64,000 bases of DNA from Acinetobacter sp. ANC 3781 (GTDB lineage: Bacteria; Pseudomonadota; Gammaproteobacteria; Pseudomonadales; Moraxellaceae), in the NCBI RefSeq assembly GCF_004331285.1, contig NZ_SJOH01000010.1, forward strand, positions 62,001 through 126,000, given 5' to 3'. This document shows, one piece after another, positions 20,676 to 30,334 of this stretch. Position numbers and translations under genes: made by a program. The first letter of the stretch is position 1. The number at the start of each line of letters is the position of its first letter. The notes beneath the pieces were generated by a model. It was not told the origin of the DNA and searched no databases. It saw nothing but the letters and a program-made list of their open reading frames with translations.

Positions 20676-21193
20676 TAGAAGAATACACTCAGGTTATGTG
20701 AGTTATAGGTCACTTGATCTAACGTAATTTTACGGTTGAAGATCTGGAAGCCCAAATCACTTTCAACTTTACGGATTTTGTCGTGACGCTTACCACAGTA
20801 AATCGTTACGTCTTTCTCTTTTTGGGTACGGTATAACAAATAAGTTACGTACACGTCGTATTCGCCTTCCACTTCAGTCGGCTCTACAATCACGTTGCTC
20901 ACCATGTGAGTGGTACGTGATGGAGGCTCTTCAGCCCAAGCCATACCGGTTTCAAGACGCGCAACACGGCGTTCAAGCAAATCTTTGGTGTCGTTAAATA
21001 CCCAAGTTGTCGGTGGTTCAACTGAACGGCGACGGTCACGGGTTTGAGCGTTTGGCGTGGTACGCAGCGTATAAGAAATATCTTCTGCCAACATGTCTAG
21101 CCAATCGCGGAATTTCCAGTCGTCCAGTGCTTTGCCTTCACGATACAGAAACTGACTGATTTGATGATGAAGTTCTAAACTGATCTGACTCAT
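20675..21193 (-). CDS. hcaF: HcaF, beta subunit of the ring-hydroxylating dioxygenase
   Basis: A 172-residue small subunit of the alpha3beta3 dioxygenase. Its fold is the cone-shaped SnoaL/NTF2-like type. Family features are [31 protein letters not shown] at the N-terminus, [23 protein letters not shown] in the middle and the [20 protein letters not shown]-terminus. It overlaps the hcaE stop by four bases and hcaC by one, so the three are translationally coupled. Confidence 0.94.
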   Translation of the reverse strand: MSQISLELHHQISQFLYREGKALDDWKFRDWLDMLAEDISYTLRTTPNAQTRDRRRSVEPPTTWVFNDTKDLLERRVARLETGMAWAEEPPSRTTHMVSNVIVEPTEVEGEYDVYVTYLLYRTQKEKDVTIYCGKRHDKIRKVESDLGFQIFNRKITLDQVTYNSHNLSVFF

Positions 21194-22557
21194 TTCATTA
21201 GCTCCTTCTCGTATTCGTCAGCGGCTTTCTCTACGTCTTCCCATTTTTCATGGATCAACAGGTCTGCCCAACGGCGGTATAAGCCACGTGCAGCAGTTTC
21301 AGAGAAAATGTAGTTGGTAATCCCTGGGATACCATCTTCACGTTTTTTCTCGTTACCCAAGCCCATTTCCATAATCAGTTTGTTATTACGTGCTTTATAA
21401 CCACGTAATACTTTTTGAATCTCAATCCAGTTCTCAGAGTCATCTTGCTCTAAGAAACCGGCAGGACCGAAGGCACGGGTTGCAGAACGTTCGAATGCTT
21501 CTTTCACTTCTTGCGACGCTTCAGCATCGGCAATACAGAATGCCCACACTTCAGTTTTATTTGGACCACGTGGATGCCAAACACGAAGTGTTGCAGTACC
21601 GTTTAACCAGGACATGGTCGGGAACATGTTGTTATGACCCGCAAGACGAAGTGCACGCGTTTCACCCAGACGTTCTTTTACTTCCTCGAAAGTTTCACGG
21701 AAGTAGTTGGCAACTTCACCGTCTACCCAAACGTTAGCGTCTGGTTTTTCAGTAAAGAAGAAACCTGAACCATGACCGCGCGCGCCATACTGGATCGCGT
21801 CTTTCGCGGTTTCCCAAACTGGACGAGCCGTTTGCGCTGCGCCTAATTTTTTCGATGATTCATCATCTGGTTTTGCACCCAATACTTGAATGGCAGAGGC
21901 GTGAGAGAACAGTGCGTGATACTGGTCAGATGCAAACTGTTCAGCTGCAAATTTCCAGTTACATTCAATTTCCCATTTGTGCACGCCACCAATGATTTCA
22001 GTACCACCTGGACGACGGTCTAATACACCATCCAGATACCATGCGATATCACCCATGTATTCGATTAAATCTGGTGTGGTTTCATCCCAGCAGCCGAAGA
22101 TCAGGCCTTTATAAGACTCAACCCGATTCACTTCAACCAGACCCCATTTCTCTTTGCATGCGCCTTGCGGGAAAGCACGTTCTTCTAATGGAATATCTTT
22201 CAATGAACCATCAATACCGTAAGACCAGCCGTGGTATGGGCAAGTAAATGCACGCGTATTACCACAGTCTGCGAAGCTCACACGCATAGAACGGTGACGG
22301 CATTGATTTAAGAATGCTTTGATTGAGCCGTCTTTTTGACGTGTCACAATAATCGGATCTTCACCCATATAGGTATTGAAGAAGTCGCCCGATTTAGGAA
22401 TTTGGCTTTCATGACAAAGGAACAACCAAGTACGGCCAAAAACGCGTTCAAGCTCTAATTCATATAAATCTGGATCTGTATAGATCGATGGCGAGATACG
22501 ACCATTTTGTGCATCGACCAAAGCATCGATTTCGCGCACATCAATTTTTCCACTCAT
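21190..22557 (-). CDS. hcaE: HcaE, alpha subunit of 3-phenylpropionate/cinnamate dioxygenase
   Basis: A 455-residue terminal oxygenase large subunit that adds O2 to the ring to form the cis-dihydrodiol. The Rieske cluster ligands are in [13 protein letters not shown] and [11 protein letters not shown] (about residues 83-113). The mononuclear iron site begins with the bridging Asp and two His in [13 protein letters not shown], near 206-218. By recollection the sequence is very close to E. coli HcaE over its whole length, much more than to biphenyl or benzene dioxygenases. The start is ATG 22557, preceded by AGGAGAG; a longer frame to 22587 lacks such a site. It is the first gene of the operon. 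Confidence 0.95.
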   Translation of the reverse strand: MSGKIDVREIDALVDAQNGRISPSIYTDPDLYELELERVFGRTWLFLCHESQIPKSGDFFNTYMGEDPIIVTRQKDGSIKAFLNQCRHRSMRVSFADCGNTRAFTCPYHGWSYGIDGSLKDIPLEERAFPQGACKEKWGLVEVNRVESYKGLIFGCWDETTPDLIEYMGDIAWYLDGVLDRRPGGTEIIGGVHKWEIECNWKFAAEQFASDQYHALFSHASAIQVLGAKPDDESSKKLGAAQTARPVWETAKDAIQYGARGHGSGFFFTEKPDANVWVDGEVANYFRETFEEVKERLGETRALRLAGHNNMFPTMSWLNGTATLRVWHPRGPNKTEVWAFCIADAEASQEVKEAFERSATRAFGPAGFLEQDDSENWIEIQKVLRGYKARNNKLIMEMGLGNEKKREDGIPGITNYIFSETAARGLYRRWADLLIHEKWEDVEKAADEYEKELMK

Positions 22558-22838
22558 GAGAAGCTCTCCTGTGACGGACTCAGTCACAAAGTAAATAGAC
22601 TCAACTTTTAGTGGATAATGGTTTTATAGCGACTTTTAGTGAAATATTTTTTTTGTTTCAATTAAGATATTTTATGGATTATTAGCAGTGTTATTTTCTA
22701 TATTAATTTCGTCATGAAAAAAGCAAGACCATTTATTTTCTAAATGGAAGAATCATCTTCACGGCATAGTTGTTTATAGATTATACTCTCCCAAAATTAT
22801 AGTAAGACATTTTTTGGATTACTCATGGGACTGCTTAT
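22558..22838. promoter_or_regulatory. Divergent hcaE / hcaR control region with a 10-bp direct repeat
   Basis: The AT-rich gap between the catabolic operon and its LysR gene contains two exact copies of ACTTTTAGTG, at 22604-22613 and 22632-22641, 28 bases apart start to start. The nearer copy lies 47 bases upstream of the hcaE start. Position and spacing suit an activator site, but binding is inference. The rest of the gap must hold both promoters. Confidence 0.5.
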
Positions 22839-23738
22839 ATGGAATTACGACACCTTCGATATTTTATCACCGTTGCAGAAGAACTGAACTTTAGTAAAGC
22901 GGCGTTAAAGCTTTATACTGCCCAACCTTCTTTAAGTCAGCAAATTAAAGACCTTGAAGAAGATGTAGGCGTACAACTGCTGTATCGCACCAAACGAAAA
23001 GTTGAACTCACGGAAGAAGGGGCTGTATTTCTTGAACAGGCACGCTTAACACTGGCTCAAGCAGACAAAGCCATTGCCATGGCACGTCAAGTCTCGCAAG
23101 CGAAACAGCAAATGCTGCGTATTGGCTTCGTTCCGGTCGCGGAAATGAAGATTTTCCCTTATGTCTTGCCAAATTTACGTGTGCAAAACCCTGATGTAAA
23201 AATCGAATTGCTCAGCCTCAATAACAATGAGCAAATGAAACTGTTGAAAAAAGGTGAACTGGATGTCACGTTTACCCGGCATAATTCGAATAGTGAAGAC
23301 ATCGAAAGTTTATTTGTTTTACGCGAACCGCTGATTTTTATTTTGCCCGAAAATCATCCTTTGGCGAAGTATGAACGTATCCCGGTTAAGGCATTGAATG
23401 GAATAGATTTTATTATTCCTGCTGCTGAACAGTCCCTGACATTACATAATGCCATTCTGGATTTTGCCAAATCTAATGCCATTGAATTCAATATTGTGCA
23501 GAAAGCCGACAATATTTTGTTCAATATCAACTCGATTGGTATGGGTTTAGGTTGTACGATTTTACCGGGCTATGTAGCACCCTTGACCATGAACAATACC
23601 GTCATTCGTCCTTTAGACGTTGAGCTTCCTTACCTCGACTTGTATGTCAGTTACCATAAAAACAGCAGTTCTATGGTTGTGAAGAAATTTATTGAATTAC
23701 TGACTCGGGTTTTTTATCTGAATATCAATCGTGATTGA
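22839..23738 (+). CDS. hcaR: LysR-type regulator, HcaR-like
   Basis: A 299-residue LysR regulator. The winged HTH occupies residues 1-60 (MELRHLRYFITVAEELNFSKAALKLYTAQPSLSQQI in that span) and the effector domain follows from about 90 (LRIGFVPVAEMKIFPYVLP). The N-terminus and the IGFVP-type effector-domain start resemble E. coli HcaR and BenM/CatM. It diverges from hcaE with 281 bases between starts, the usual arrangement for activation of the target operon with a pathway aromatic acid as coinducer. It is the only regulator gene in the aromatic block and so probably also controls mhpC and mhpDFE. Confidence 0.85.
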   Translation: MELRHLRYFITVAEELNFSKAALKLYTAQPSLSQQIKDLEEDVGVQLLYRTKRKVELTEEGAVFLEQARLTLAQADKAIAMARQVSQAKQQMLRIGFVPVAEMKIFPYVLPNLRVQNPDVKIELLSLNNNEQMKLLKKGELDVTFTRHNSNSEDIESLFVLREPLIFILPENHPLAKYERIPVKALNGIDFIIPAAEQSLTLHNAILDFAKSNAIEFNIVQKADNILFNINSIGMGLGCTILPGYVAPLTMNNTVIRPLDVELPYLDLYVSYHKNSSSMVVKKFIELLTRVFYLNINRD

Positions 23739-24021
23739 TTAATGTTTACCAAAATGTTCTCTCAATTCGGCCCCATTATTTTCCTGATAAATAGTGGTGG
23801 CTTTTTATGCACCTTTTTGGTTATTTCTCCCTCAGATTAGACTGAAGTCTTATAAAAATTTATCATTTCGAAACCCGTCTTGATGGGAAATAACGTATAA
23901 CTTTTGCTTATCTAATTTATAAAAATATCTCATAATTATTAAATTACAACTTAAGTCTAATAAGCTGATCACAATATTTTTAAAATGCTTGTAAAAAATA
24001 AACACCACTGTAGAGAAGATA

Positions 24022-24699
24022 ATGAAAATACACCCATTGCATCGAATAAAAACAGCTCTTCAATACCATCCTTATTTCTTTTTTACTTTTCCTGCTATTG
24101 CGGTGTTTTATTATTTTCTACACTGGCTGACCCAATGGGGGTGGTCTACCTGTCTTTTAATCAGCTGGAATATCGCGATCTATAGCTATTTACTCTTAAC
24201 CCTGAAGAAATTATGGCGTACAGAACATGAAAATATTTTACAGCGCGCACAACAACAAGATGCCAGTAAATGGCTGATTTTACTGCTGGTGATCCTGACT
24301 TTAATCATGTGTTTCATTGCCATCGTTATTGAAATTAATCATTTACCCCCAGGTACCACCATTCGTATAGGACACTTAACCTTATCGGTTCTCACCCTTG
24401 TTTCTGCATGGTTTTTTATGCATACCATTTTTGCCATTCATTATACCCATGACTTTTACCTGGCATTACAAAAACATACAGATGGTGGCCTGGATTTTCC
24501 CAAGACACCACGCCCAACTTACCCAGATTTTATTTATTTCAGTTATGTGGTCGGAACCTCAGCGCAAACCGCAGATGTATCCGTCACTTCACGCTCCATG
24601 CGGGTATTAAATACCTTGCACCTGCTGTTGGCCTATGGATTCAATACCACTATTCTGGCGATCAGTATCAATGTTGCGGCTAACTTTATTAGCACTTAA
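24022..24699 (+). CDS. DUF1345 family membrane protein
   Basis: A 225-residue inner-membrane protein with about five hydrophobic segments (around residues 20-38, 42-60, 88-110, 118-140 and 200-222). The family pattern is PDFIYFSYVVGTSAQTADVSVTSRSMR near residues 167-193. Function is unknown. It lies between hcaR and mhpC, but no sequence feature links it to the pathway. It ends at a bidirectional terminator shared with mhpC. An upstream in-frame segment has no better ribosome site than AGAGAAG before ATG 24022. Confidence 0.8.
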   Translation: MKIHPLHRIKTALQYHPYFFFTFPAIAVFYYFLHWLTQWGWSTCLLISWNIAIYSYLLLTLKKLWRTEHENILQRAQQQDASKWLILLLVILTLIMCFIAIVIEINHLPPGTTIRIGHLTLSVLTLVSAWFFMHTIFAIHYTHDFYLALQKHTDGGLDFPKTPRPTYPDFIYFSYVVGTSAQTADVSVTSRSMRVLNTLHLLLAYGFNTTILAISINVAANFIST

Positions 24700-24737
24700 T
24701 TATTGACACTTAATTATGAGTCCTTAATTAACGGCAT

Positions 24738-24766
24738 AAAAAAGGATGACCTCAGTCATCCTTTTT
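24738..24766. terminator. Bidirectional terminator between DUF1345 and mhpC
   Basis: A perfect stem (AAAAAGGATGAC / GTCATCCTTTTT) with a 4-nt loop and A/T runs on both sides lies between two converging genes. Confidence 0.9.
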
Positions 24767-24787
24767 CATTTTATTCATACAGCGCGA

Positions 24788-25645
24788 TTAAACACCACGA
24801 GCTGTTAAATAGTTTTTGATCACAGTATTAAATTCTTCAGATTTTTCAACTTGAGACCAGTGACCACATTGGCTGAAGATGTGTGCATCAGCATGCGGAA
24901 CTATATTCAAGATATCCCATGAACGAGACACAGGAATCACCACGTCTTGTACACCATGAATCAACAGCACAGGAACTTTGATTTCTTTCATTTTTTCGAA
25001 GTCTAGCGGAAATTCGAAACGGTCACGGTCACGTGCGCCAACCACGTCCATCAGACGGTCAGAGGCGTAATCGTTTTTTGCAGAATCAAAACGTACTTTC
25101 ACCAATTCATCAGTGATCAAGTCTTTGTTCACCACAAACATAGAAAGCGTTTTCTTGATTCCTTCTTCAGTAAGCACTGGATTAGCATGCGCTTTAAGTG
25201 CAGCAGTCTGTTTGGCGCCGCCAGTACCCATAGACACGATACCCAAAACACGTTCAGGATAATCAAGTACCATCTGGAAAGCTAACCAGCCACCCAAAGA
25301 GTTGCCTACTACCCAGGTCTTTTCGATACCCAAAGCATCTAAAGTACGGACTGCATGATCTACCCAGGCACGGATACCGTAAGCAGTGTTTGGTGCAACT
25401 ACACTTTGACCATAACCGATGGTGTCAATTGCGATACAACGCGCTTGCTCACCAATTTGTGGCAAGTTTAGCCACCAGTTTGCAGCAGCAGATACGCCTG
25501 TACCTGAACCGTGTAAAAATAGAATAGGTGTACCTTCACCAATTTCGTGGTAATGCGTCAGCTCGCCTTCCGCGGTTTCAATCCATTTGTCTTCTAAGCC
25601 AAAGAATGGATCTGTTTGATAGTCAGGGATTTGAACAGTGCTCAT
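24788..25645 (-). CDS. mhpC: MhpC, meta-cleavage product hydrolase
   Basis: A 285-residue alpha/beta hydrolase that cleaves the ring-opened 2-hydroxy-6-oxo-nonadienedioate to succinate (or fumarate) and 2-hydroxypentadienoate. The oxyanion region is FLHGSGTGVSAAANWWLN near residue 38-55, the nucleophile elbow is GNSLGGWLAF near 111, the catalytic Asp is in IHGVQDVVIP near 235, and the His is in CGHWSQVEKSEEF near 263. The ATG at 25645 has AGAGGAA upstream; the frame extends further without support. It is separated from the hcaEFCB operon by hcaR and DUF1345, so it has its own promoter in 25646-25888. Confidence 0.93.
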   Translation of the reverse strand: MSTVQIPDYQTDPFFGLEDKWIETAEGELTHYHEIGEGTPILFLHGSGTGVSAAANWWLNLPQIGEQARCIAIDTIGYGQSVVAPNTAYGIRAWVDHAVRTLDALGIEKTWVVGNSLGGWLAFQMVLDYPERVLGIVSMGTGGAKQTAALKAHANPVLTEEGIKKTLSMFVVNKDLITDELVKVRFDSAKNDYASDRLMDVVGARDRDRFEFPLDFEKMKEIKVPVLLIHGVQDVVIPVSRSWDILNIVPHADAHIFSQCGHWSQVEKSEEFNTVIKNYLTARGV

Positions 25646-25888
25646 ATTGATTCCTCTTACAGTCTTTAGCTTGCGTGTCCCTCTATTACAAGAATTCGAC
25701 GTCAAGTTGACTCATTAAAATGACTTTTTACATCTTTATATTAACCGTTCAAGACCTGCAAACTGATACAAATTTACGATCAAACCCTATAAAAAAACGA
25801 TTATTTAAGTCTTTGTTTTTTATATAATAAAAATAAAATTATACCCATAATTTACTTAAGGTATTTAAAACCAAAATATTCTAAAGAC

Positions 25889-25922
25889 AAAAAAGAGCGA
25901 CTGCTCAGCAGCCGCTCTTTTT
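25889..25922 (-). terminator. Terminator of the OprD-like porin gene
   Basis: The stem AAAAGAGCG.CTGCT / AGCAG.CGCTCTTTT is followed by a T-run on the minus strand. It lies 13 bases after the porin stop and separates the porin from mhpC. Confidence 0.85.
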
Positions 25923-25934
25923 AAATTAAACGAT

Positions 25935-27176
25935 TTAGAACTTATAAGTATAGGTCGTTGCTACACGATACTCTTTAAGGTCAGATTTATAATCGAAGTC
26001 AGCATCGATATACATCGCCTGGAAGCCTAAACCTTTCAACTGACCTTCAGGCACTGTGTAGTTCAAGATTAAATTAAGCTCATCCGAATCCTGGTTTTTC
26101 TTGCCATTTACTTCAGCATCAAAACCCATCATATAGACCGCAGTAGCATTCAAGCCTTTTGCGCCCAGTTCAGAGAAGTCATAACCATAAGTTAAACCTA
26201 CGGATTTCTCATCGATTGCAGTGAAGGTCGCAACACCCCAGTTAACTAAATAAGGCTGTGGCACCCAGCCGCCCAATGTCGGGAAAGCACTGTCACCGAA
26301 CATTTGCTGATAGCCCAAACCAACGGTGTGCGCGCCGTAATTAACTTTTGCACCGGCAGATAATGCCTGATTATCAATTCGGCCATACAGTTTGTTGCCT
26401 GAATCCGAGTTATCGAAATAACGGATATGGCTATCCAGTTTGGCCTTTTCCCCTAAGGTAGTTTTGTAATTCATACCTGCATAATGCTGTTGGTAGATAT
26501 CTTTTACATCTGCATACCAGTAGCTTGCACCCAGCTCTTTATTAAATTGATGATCCACACCTGCAATATACATACCGTCTGCTGTTGCACCATTATCATA
26601 TGCAGGCGGAGCAAATTTGGTTAAGTCACGGAATTGGTTGTCATAACGGTTGTTAATGCCATCAATATACGCAAGAGTTAACTTGGTATCTTTAATGTCT
26701 TTCGATTCCAACCATGCACCGCTAAAAGTAGTCAACAACTGACGCGATGGATCGAAGACCAATACTGGAGATACCGGTAATAACTCCCCTACTTTTAATT
26801 CGGTTTGTGAAACCTTGGCTTTTAAGGTCGCGCCGACTTTACCGAAGTTATCTTTGGACTCTTTACCATCATGTGGCAACACAAAGTCCGGATTTTTATC
26901 ACGGCCCTTCAATTTAAATGCGTGCTGTACCAAAAGATCTGCACCCACTTGAATGCCAGCGCCAATATCCTGATAACCGGATTTTGCATCCAGGGTAATG
27001 CCTTGTGACCATGAACCCCAGTTTCTGTCTGGTGTTTCTGCAATCTGGCGATCAAGATAGAAATTTTTGAATTTTAATTGGACTTGGCTATCGTCGATAA
27101 AATCTGCATTCGTTGCAGTTGTACCTAATGCTAGAGTCGCAGCACAGATGGCTTTCCATAAAGTTTGACGACGCAT
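25935..27176 (-). CDS. OprD-family outer membrane porin
   Basis: A 413-residue outer-membrane barrel with a Sec signal peptide (about residues 1-24, ending ATNADF). It is followed by OprD-type features: FKNFYLDRQ, GSWSQGITLDAKSGY, and the L3-like region VLVFDPSRQLLTTFSG near 135-150. It ends in an aromatic residue (TYTYKF), as needed for BAM recognition. Pseudomonas relatives transport aromatic acids or basic amino acids. The position between mhpC and the sulfatase operon suggests entry of a pathway substrate. It is distantly paralogous to the porin at 30335. Confidence 0.9.
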   Translation of the reverse strand: MRRQTLWKAICAATLALGTTATNADFIDDSQVQLKFKNFYLDRQIAETPDRNWGSWSQGITLDAKSGYQDIGAGIQVGADLLVQHAFKLKGRDKNPDFVLPHDGKESKDNFGKVGATLKAKVSQTELKVGELLPVSPVLVFDPSRQLLTTFSGAWLESKDIKDTKLTLAYIDGINNRYDNQFRDLTKFAPPAYDNGATADGMYIAGVDHQFNKELGASYWYADVKDIYQQHYAGMNYKTTLGEKAKLDSHIRYFDNSDSGNKLYGRIDNQALSAGAKVNYGAHTVGLGYQQMFGDSAFPTLGGWVPQPYLVNWGVATFTAIDEKSVGLTYGYDFSELGAKGLNATAVYMMGFDAEVNGKKNQDSDELNLILNYTVPEGQLKGLGFQAMYIDADFDYKSDLKEYRVATTYTYKF

Positions 27177-27693
27177 GGCTTATTCCTGTAATCAAATTAA
27201 GCTATGCCACCATCATGCTCAACCATGCCGCTAAAAAAAATCAGACCAGAGTATTAAAGAGCAACTTATATAACTTTATTTTTCTTTTTTCTAACATTTA
27301 ATTCCAAATTTTAATATTTTTTAACAATAACTAGTTTTTGCTTACTGCTATTACGATCCATTTAAAATACTGTTAATTAAATTCTTTTTTTTTAGAAATG
27401 AATTAATATCGATTTATTAAGTGTTTTTTTAATTAAGCAGTCTCATAAGATCTTAAATCTATAAGCGGTATTTATAATAAATATCTAATAATTGAACTCA
27501 ATTAAAAAATTAATATATAAATACATAAATAGTATGACTTAATATTTAAAATGTATTAATTATCACTAATATTCCATCCAATTACACTCTATATATTTGA
27601 TTTTTATAAAAATAACGTTTTGTCTAATATAAGTTGACCTTAAACCATTTACACTACTCTAATAGTTGTAAATCATAATCAAGGATGAGTGAA
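27177..27693. other. AT-rich divergent promoter region, porin / sulfatase operon
   Basis: About 517 bases, strikingly rich in A and T compared with the surroundings. It contains no supportable ORF, only scattered TTAATTAA-like and ATTAAT runs. It must carry both divergent promoters. The composition is compatible with nucleoid-protein (H-NS-like) silencing or with foreign origin of the sulfatase operon. Confidence 0.5.
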
Positions 27694-29328
27694 ATGAAAT
27701 TCAACAAATTGGCCTTAATTACATCATTATTAGTTTCTACTCAGCTATTCGCTCAAAAGCCGAATGTGGTCATCATTCTGGCAGATGATTTGGGATATTC
27801 TGATCTAGGTTCATTTGGTAGTGAAATCAAGACTCCCAATATTGATAGTCTTGCTCATCAAGGAACCCGCTTTACCAATTACCATACTCCTAGCACGTGT
27901 TCTCCCACGCGTTCCGAGTTGATGTCCGGTACAGATCATCATCAAGCTGGGTTAGGTGCAATGGCGGAGACTATGCGGGAAGATGCAGCAAAATTTGATT
28001 TAACGCCCCGTCCACAATTTTTAGGTAAACCTGGTTATGAAGGTTATTTAAATACTCGCTCAATGACCTTGCCTCAAGTATTAAAAGACAATGGTTATAA
28101 AACACTGATGGCAGGTAAATGGCATCTTGGTTATACCCCCGAAACCAATCCGGCAAAGAGAGGTTTTGATTTTTCTTATGCATTATTAAATGGTGCAGAC
28201 TCTCATTTCAAAACACTGCCTAATGGTATCGAACGTAAAACCATTTACACTGAAAATGGTCAAAAGGTGGAATTACCAGATAATTTTTATTCAACAGATT
28301 TCTTTACTCAAAAAGTGATTGAATATATTGGTAATGATAAGAAGCCAAGCCAACCTTTCTTTGCGTATGTTGCTCTCACCGCCCCACATTGGCCGCTTCA
28401 GGTACCGACAAATTATTTGAATATTTATAAGGGCCACTATGACCAGGGTTACGATGCAATCAAACAAAAGCGTTTAGAAAAAATGCTTAAGCTAAAGCTG
28501 ATTAATTCTACAAAAACAGCCAATGTCGTTAGTAAAGAACTTGCTCCAATGAATTTAGATACCTGGAACAATCTAACGGCTGAACAGAAGAAAATCGAAG
28601 CGCGTAAGATGGAAATTTACGCGGCACAGATTAAAAATATGGATGACAATGTCGGAAAACTGATTAAACATCTGAAAAATATTAAGCAATACGACAATAC
28701 TCTGTTTATTTTTATGTCAGATAATGGCGCAGAAGGGTTTTATCGCCCACTTCCAGGTTATGACAATAGTTATAATAATTTAGGTAAAACTAAATCTTAT
28801 GAACTTATTGGTCCGCGTTGGACTGAAGTGAGCAGTGCACCATTTTCACTTTGGAAAGGAACTGCAGCTGAAGGCGGCGTCAGTGCACCTGCGATTGTTA
28901 AACTTCCAAATAGCACCACAGCTAAAATCAGTAATAGCTTTGTTAATGTAAAAGATGTTTTCCCAACTGTTCTTGAAGTGACCCAATCTTCATTAAAACC
29001 AGATTATCAGGATCCTAGCAAGTTCAACCAGCTTTCCGGTAAATCGTGGATCAGTTATCTTAAGGGTAAAACCAATTCCGTATATGGCGAAAACTTTATC
29101 TATGCAGATGAATTGCATGGCGATGCCTATGTGCGTAACAAGAAATGGAAACTCACGCGCACCATTACCAAAAACCTGAGTGGTCCGGACTGGAAGTTAT
29201 ATGATCTAGAAAATGATCGTACAGAAACCACTGACCTAAGTAAAAAACATCCTGAAATTGTAAAACAGCTCCAGCAAGAATATGTGAAATATACTCAACG
29301 TGTAGGTGTACAGGATTTCGCGGAGTAA
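27694..29328 (+). CDS. Exported type I sulfatase (arylsulfatase family)
   Basis: A 544-residue periplasmic sulfatase with a Sec signal peptide (about residues 1-21, ending LFAQ). The metal motif ILADDLGYSDLG follows, and the sulfatase signature STCSPTRSELMSG contains Cys69, the residue converted to formylglycine. MAGKWHLGY near 145, FMSDNGAEG near 340 and the KxxxxGGxxxP-like block WKGTAAEGGVSAPAIV are also typical. The start is ATG 27694, with AAGGA eight bases upstream; the ATG at 27685 overlaps that site. It is the first gene of a three-gene operon with its own maturation enzyme and porin. The ester substrate is unknown. Confidence 0.92.
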   Translation: MKFNKLALITSLLVSTQLFAQKPNVVIILADDLGYSDLGSFGSEIKTPNIDSLAHQGTRFTNYHTPSTCSPTRSELMSGTDHHQAGLGAMAETMREDAAKFDLTPRPQFLGKPGYEGYLNTRSMTLPQVLKDNGYKTLMAGKWHLGYTPETNPAKRGFDFSYALLNGADSHFKTLPNGIERKTIYTENGQKVELPDNFYSTDFFTQKVIEYIGNDKKPSQPFFAYVALTAPHWPLQVPTNYLNIYKGHYDQGYDAIKQKRLEKMLKLKLINSTKTANVVSKELAPMNLDTWNNLTAEQKKIEARKMEIYAAQIKNMDDNVGKLIKHLKNIKQYDNTLFIFMSDNGAEGFYRPLPGYDNSYNNLGKTKSYELIGPRWTEVSSAPFSLWKGTAAEGGVSAPAIVKLPNSTTAKISNSFVNVKDVFPTVLEVTQSSLKPDYQDPSKFNQLSGKSWISYLKGKTNSVYGENFIYADELHGDAYVRNKKWKLTRTITKNLSGPDWKLYDLENDRTETTDLSKKHPEIVKQLQQEYVKYTQRVGVQDFAE

Positions 29329-29334
29329 TACCCC

Positions 29335-30306
29335 ATGTCAAATTTGATGAAAGGGAGTTGTCTGGTATTGCTCGTGTTCAGCCTTGCAGGATGCGACTCT
29401 TCAAAATCTGAGCAAGCTACAGAAACTGTCACTCTTGGAAGTGTCAGTCAATGTAAGCAATATTCAGGCTTGCCTGCGCTTTGGGGAAAATCCAAAACAT
29501 CCGGTATGGTTGAAATTCCGGCAGGTGAAATTCTTTTTGGCTCAAACGCGGGTTATGAAGACGAACGCCCTTTCGATCAAAACAAACTCAAAGTAAACGC
29601 TTTCTGGGCTGATCAGACAGAAGTTACTGTTGCCCAGTTTAAAATTTTTGTAGATGCAACTGGCTATATTACCGATGCTGAAAAACAAGGTGGCGCAGCT
29701 GTTTTCATCAAACCTGAAACAGATAATGTTGCCATGATGTCCTGGTGGAAATTTTTGAAAAATGTTTCATGGAAAAACATTGATGAGAAATTTCCTGCGC
29801 TGAATGAGCCAGTTCGTTATGTGACTTATAATGATGCATTGGCATATGCAACATGGCTGGGTCGTGATCTGCCTACCGAATTAGAAAATGAATACCTCTC
29901 CAAAGGGTTTAGTGATCAGGAAGATATCGGCCCAAAATCGCATGGCAAAATTACCGCTAATTACTGGCAGGGTGAATTCCCTTATTCAAACTCTAATCAA
30001 GATGGATTTAAAGGTATAGCACCTGTCGGCTGTTTTGAAGCCAATCCTTTTGGCCTACATGACATGATTGGAAATGTTTGGGAATGGACAAATTCTGCAT
30101 ACAAAGGCCCTCATTCCGATATGCATATGGGCAATCCACAAATGACCCGTCACCACTCAGAACAGGTCATGACGATGACCATCAAAGGCGGTTCCTATTT
30201 ATGTGCAGATAATTATTGTGCACGTTACAGGGCTGCTGCACGACACCCGCAAGAATTTGATCTTGCCACCTCACATGTTGGCTTCAGAACCGTACTACGA
30301 AAATAA
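29335..30306 (+). CDS. Lipoprotein formylglycine-generating enzyme (SUMF1/FGE family)
   Basis: A 323-residue FGE that oxidises the sulfatase signature Cys to formylglycine. The N-terminus is a lipoprotein signal (lipobox LAGC near residues 17-20), so the enzyme is predicted to act in the periplasm. The domain starts near 57 (MVEIPAGEILFGSNAG) and ends with the active-site block GGSYLCADNYCARYRAAAR. Its two cysteines, Cys290 and Cys295, have the same spacing as the catalytic pair of human SUMF1. The block GNVWEWTNSAY is also typical. It follows the sulfatase stop by 6 bases. The presence of both Cys argues for a true FGE and not an EgtB/PvdO-like relative. Confidence 0.88.
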   Translation: MSNLMKGSCLVLLVFSLAGCDSSKSEQATETVTLGSVSQCKQYSGLPALWGKSKTSGMVEIPAGEILFGSNAGYEDERPFDQNKLKVNAFWADQTEVTVAQFKIFVDATGYITDAEKQGGAAVFIKPETDNVAMMSWWKFLKNVSWKNIDEKFPALNEPVRYVTYNDALAYATWLGRDLPTELENEYLSKGFSDQEDIGPKSHGKITANYWQGEFPYSNSNQDGFKGIAPVGCFEANPFGLHDMIGNVWEWTNSAYKGPHSDMHMGNPQMTRHHSEQVMTMTIKGGSYLCADNYCARYRAAARHPQEFDLATSHVGFRTVLRK

Positions 30307-30334
30307 ACTTTAAATTTACAAGGATTGATTTTTA

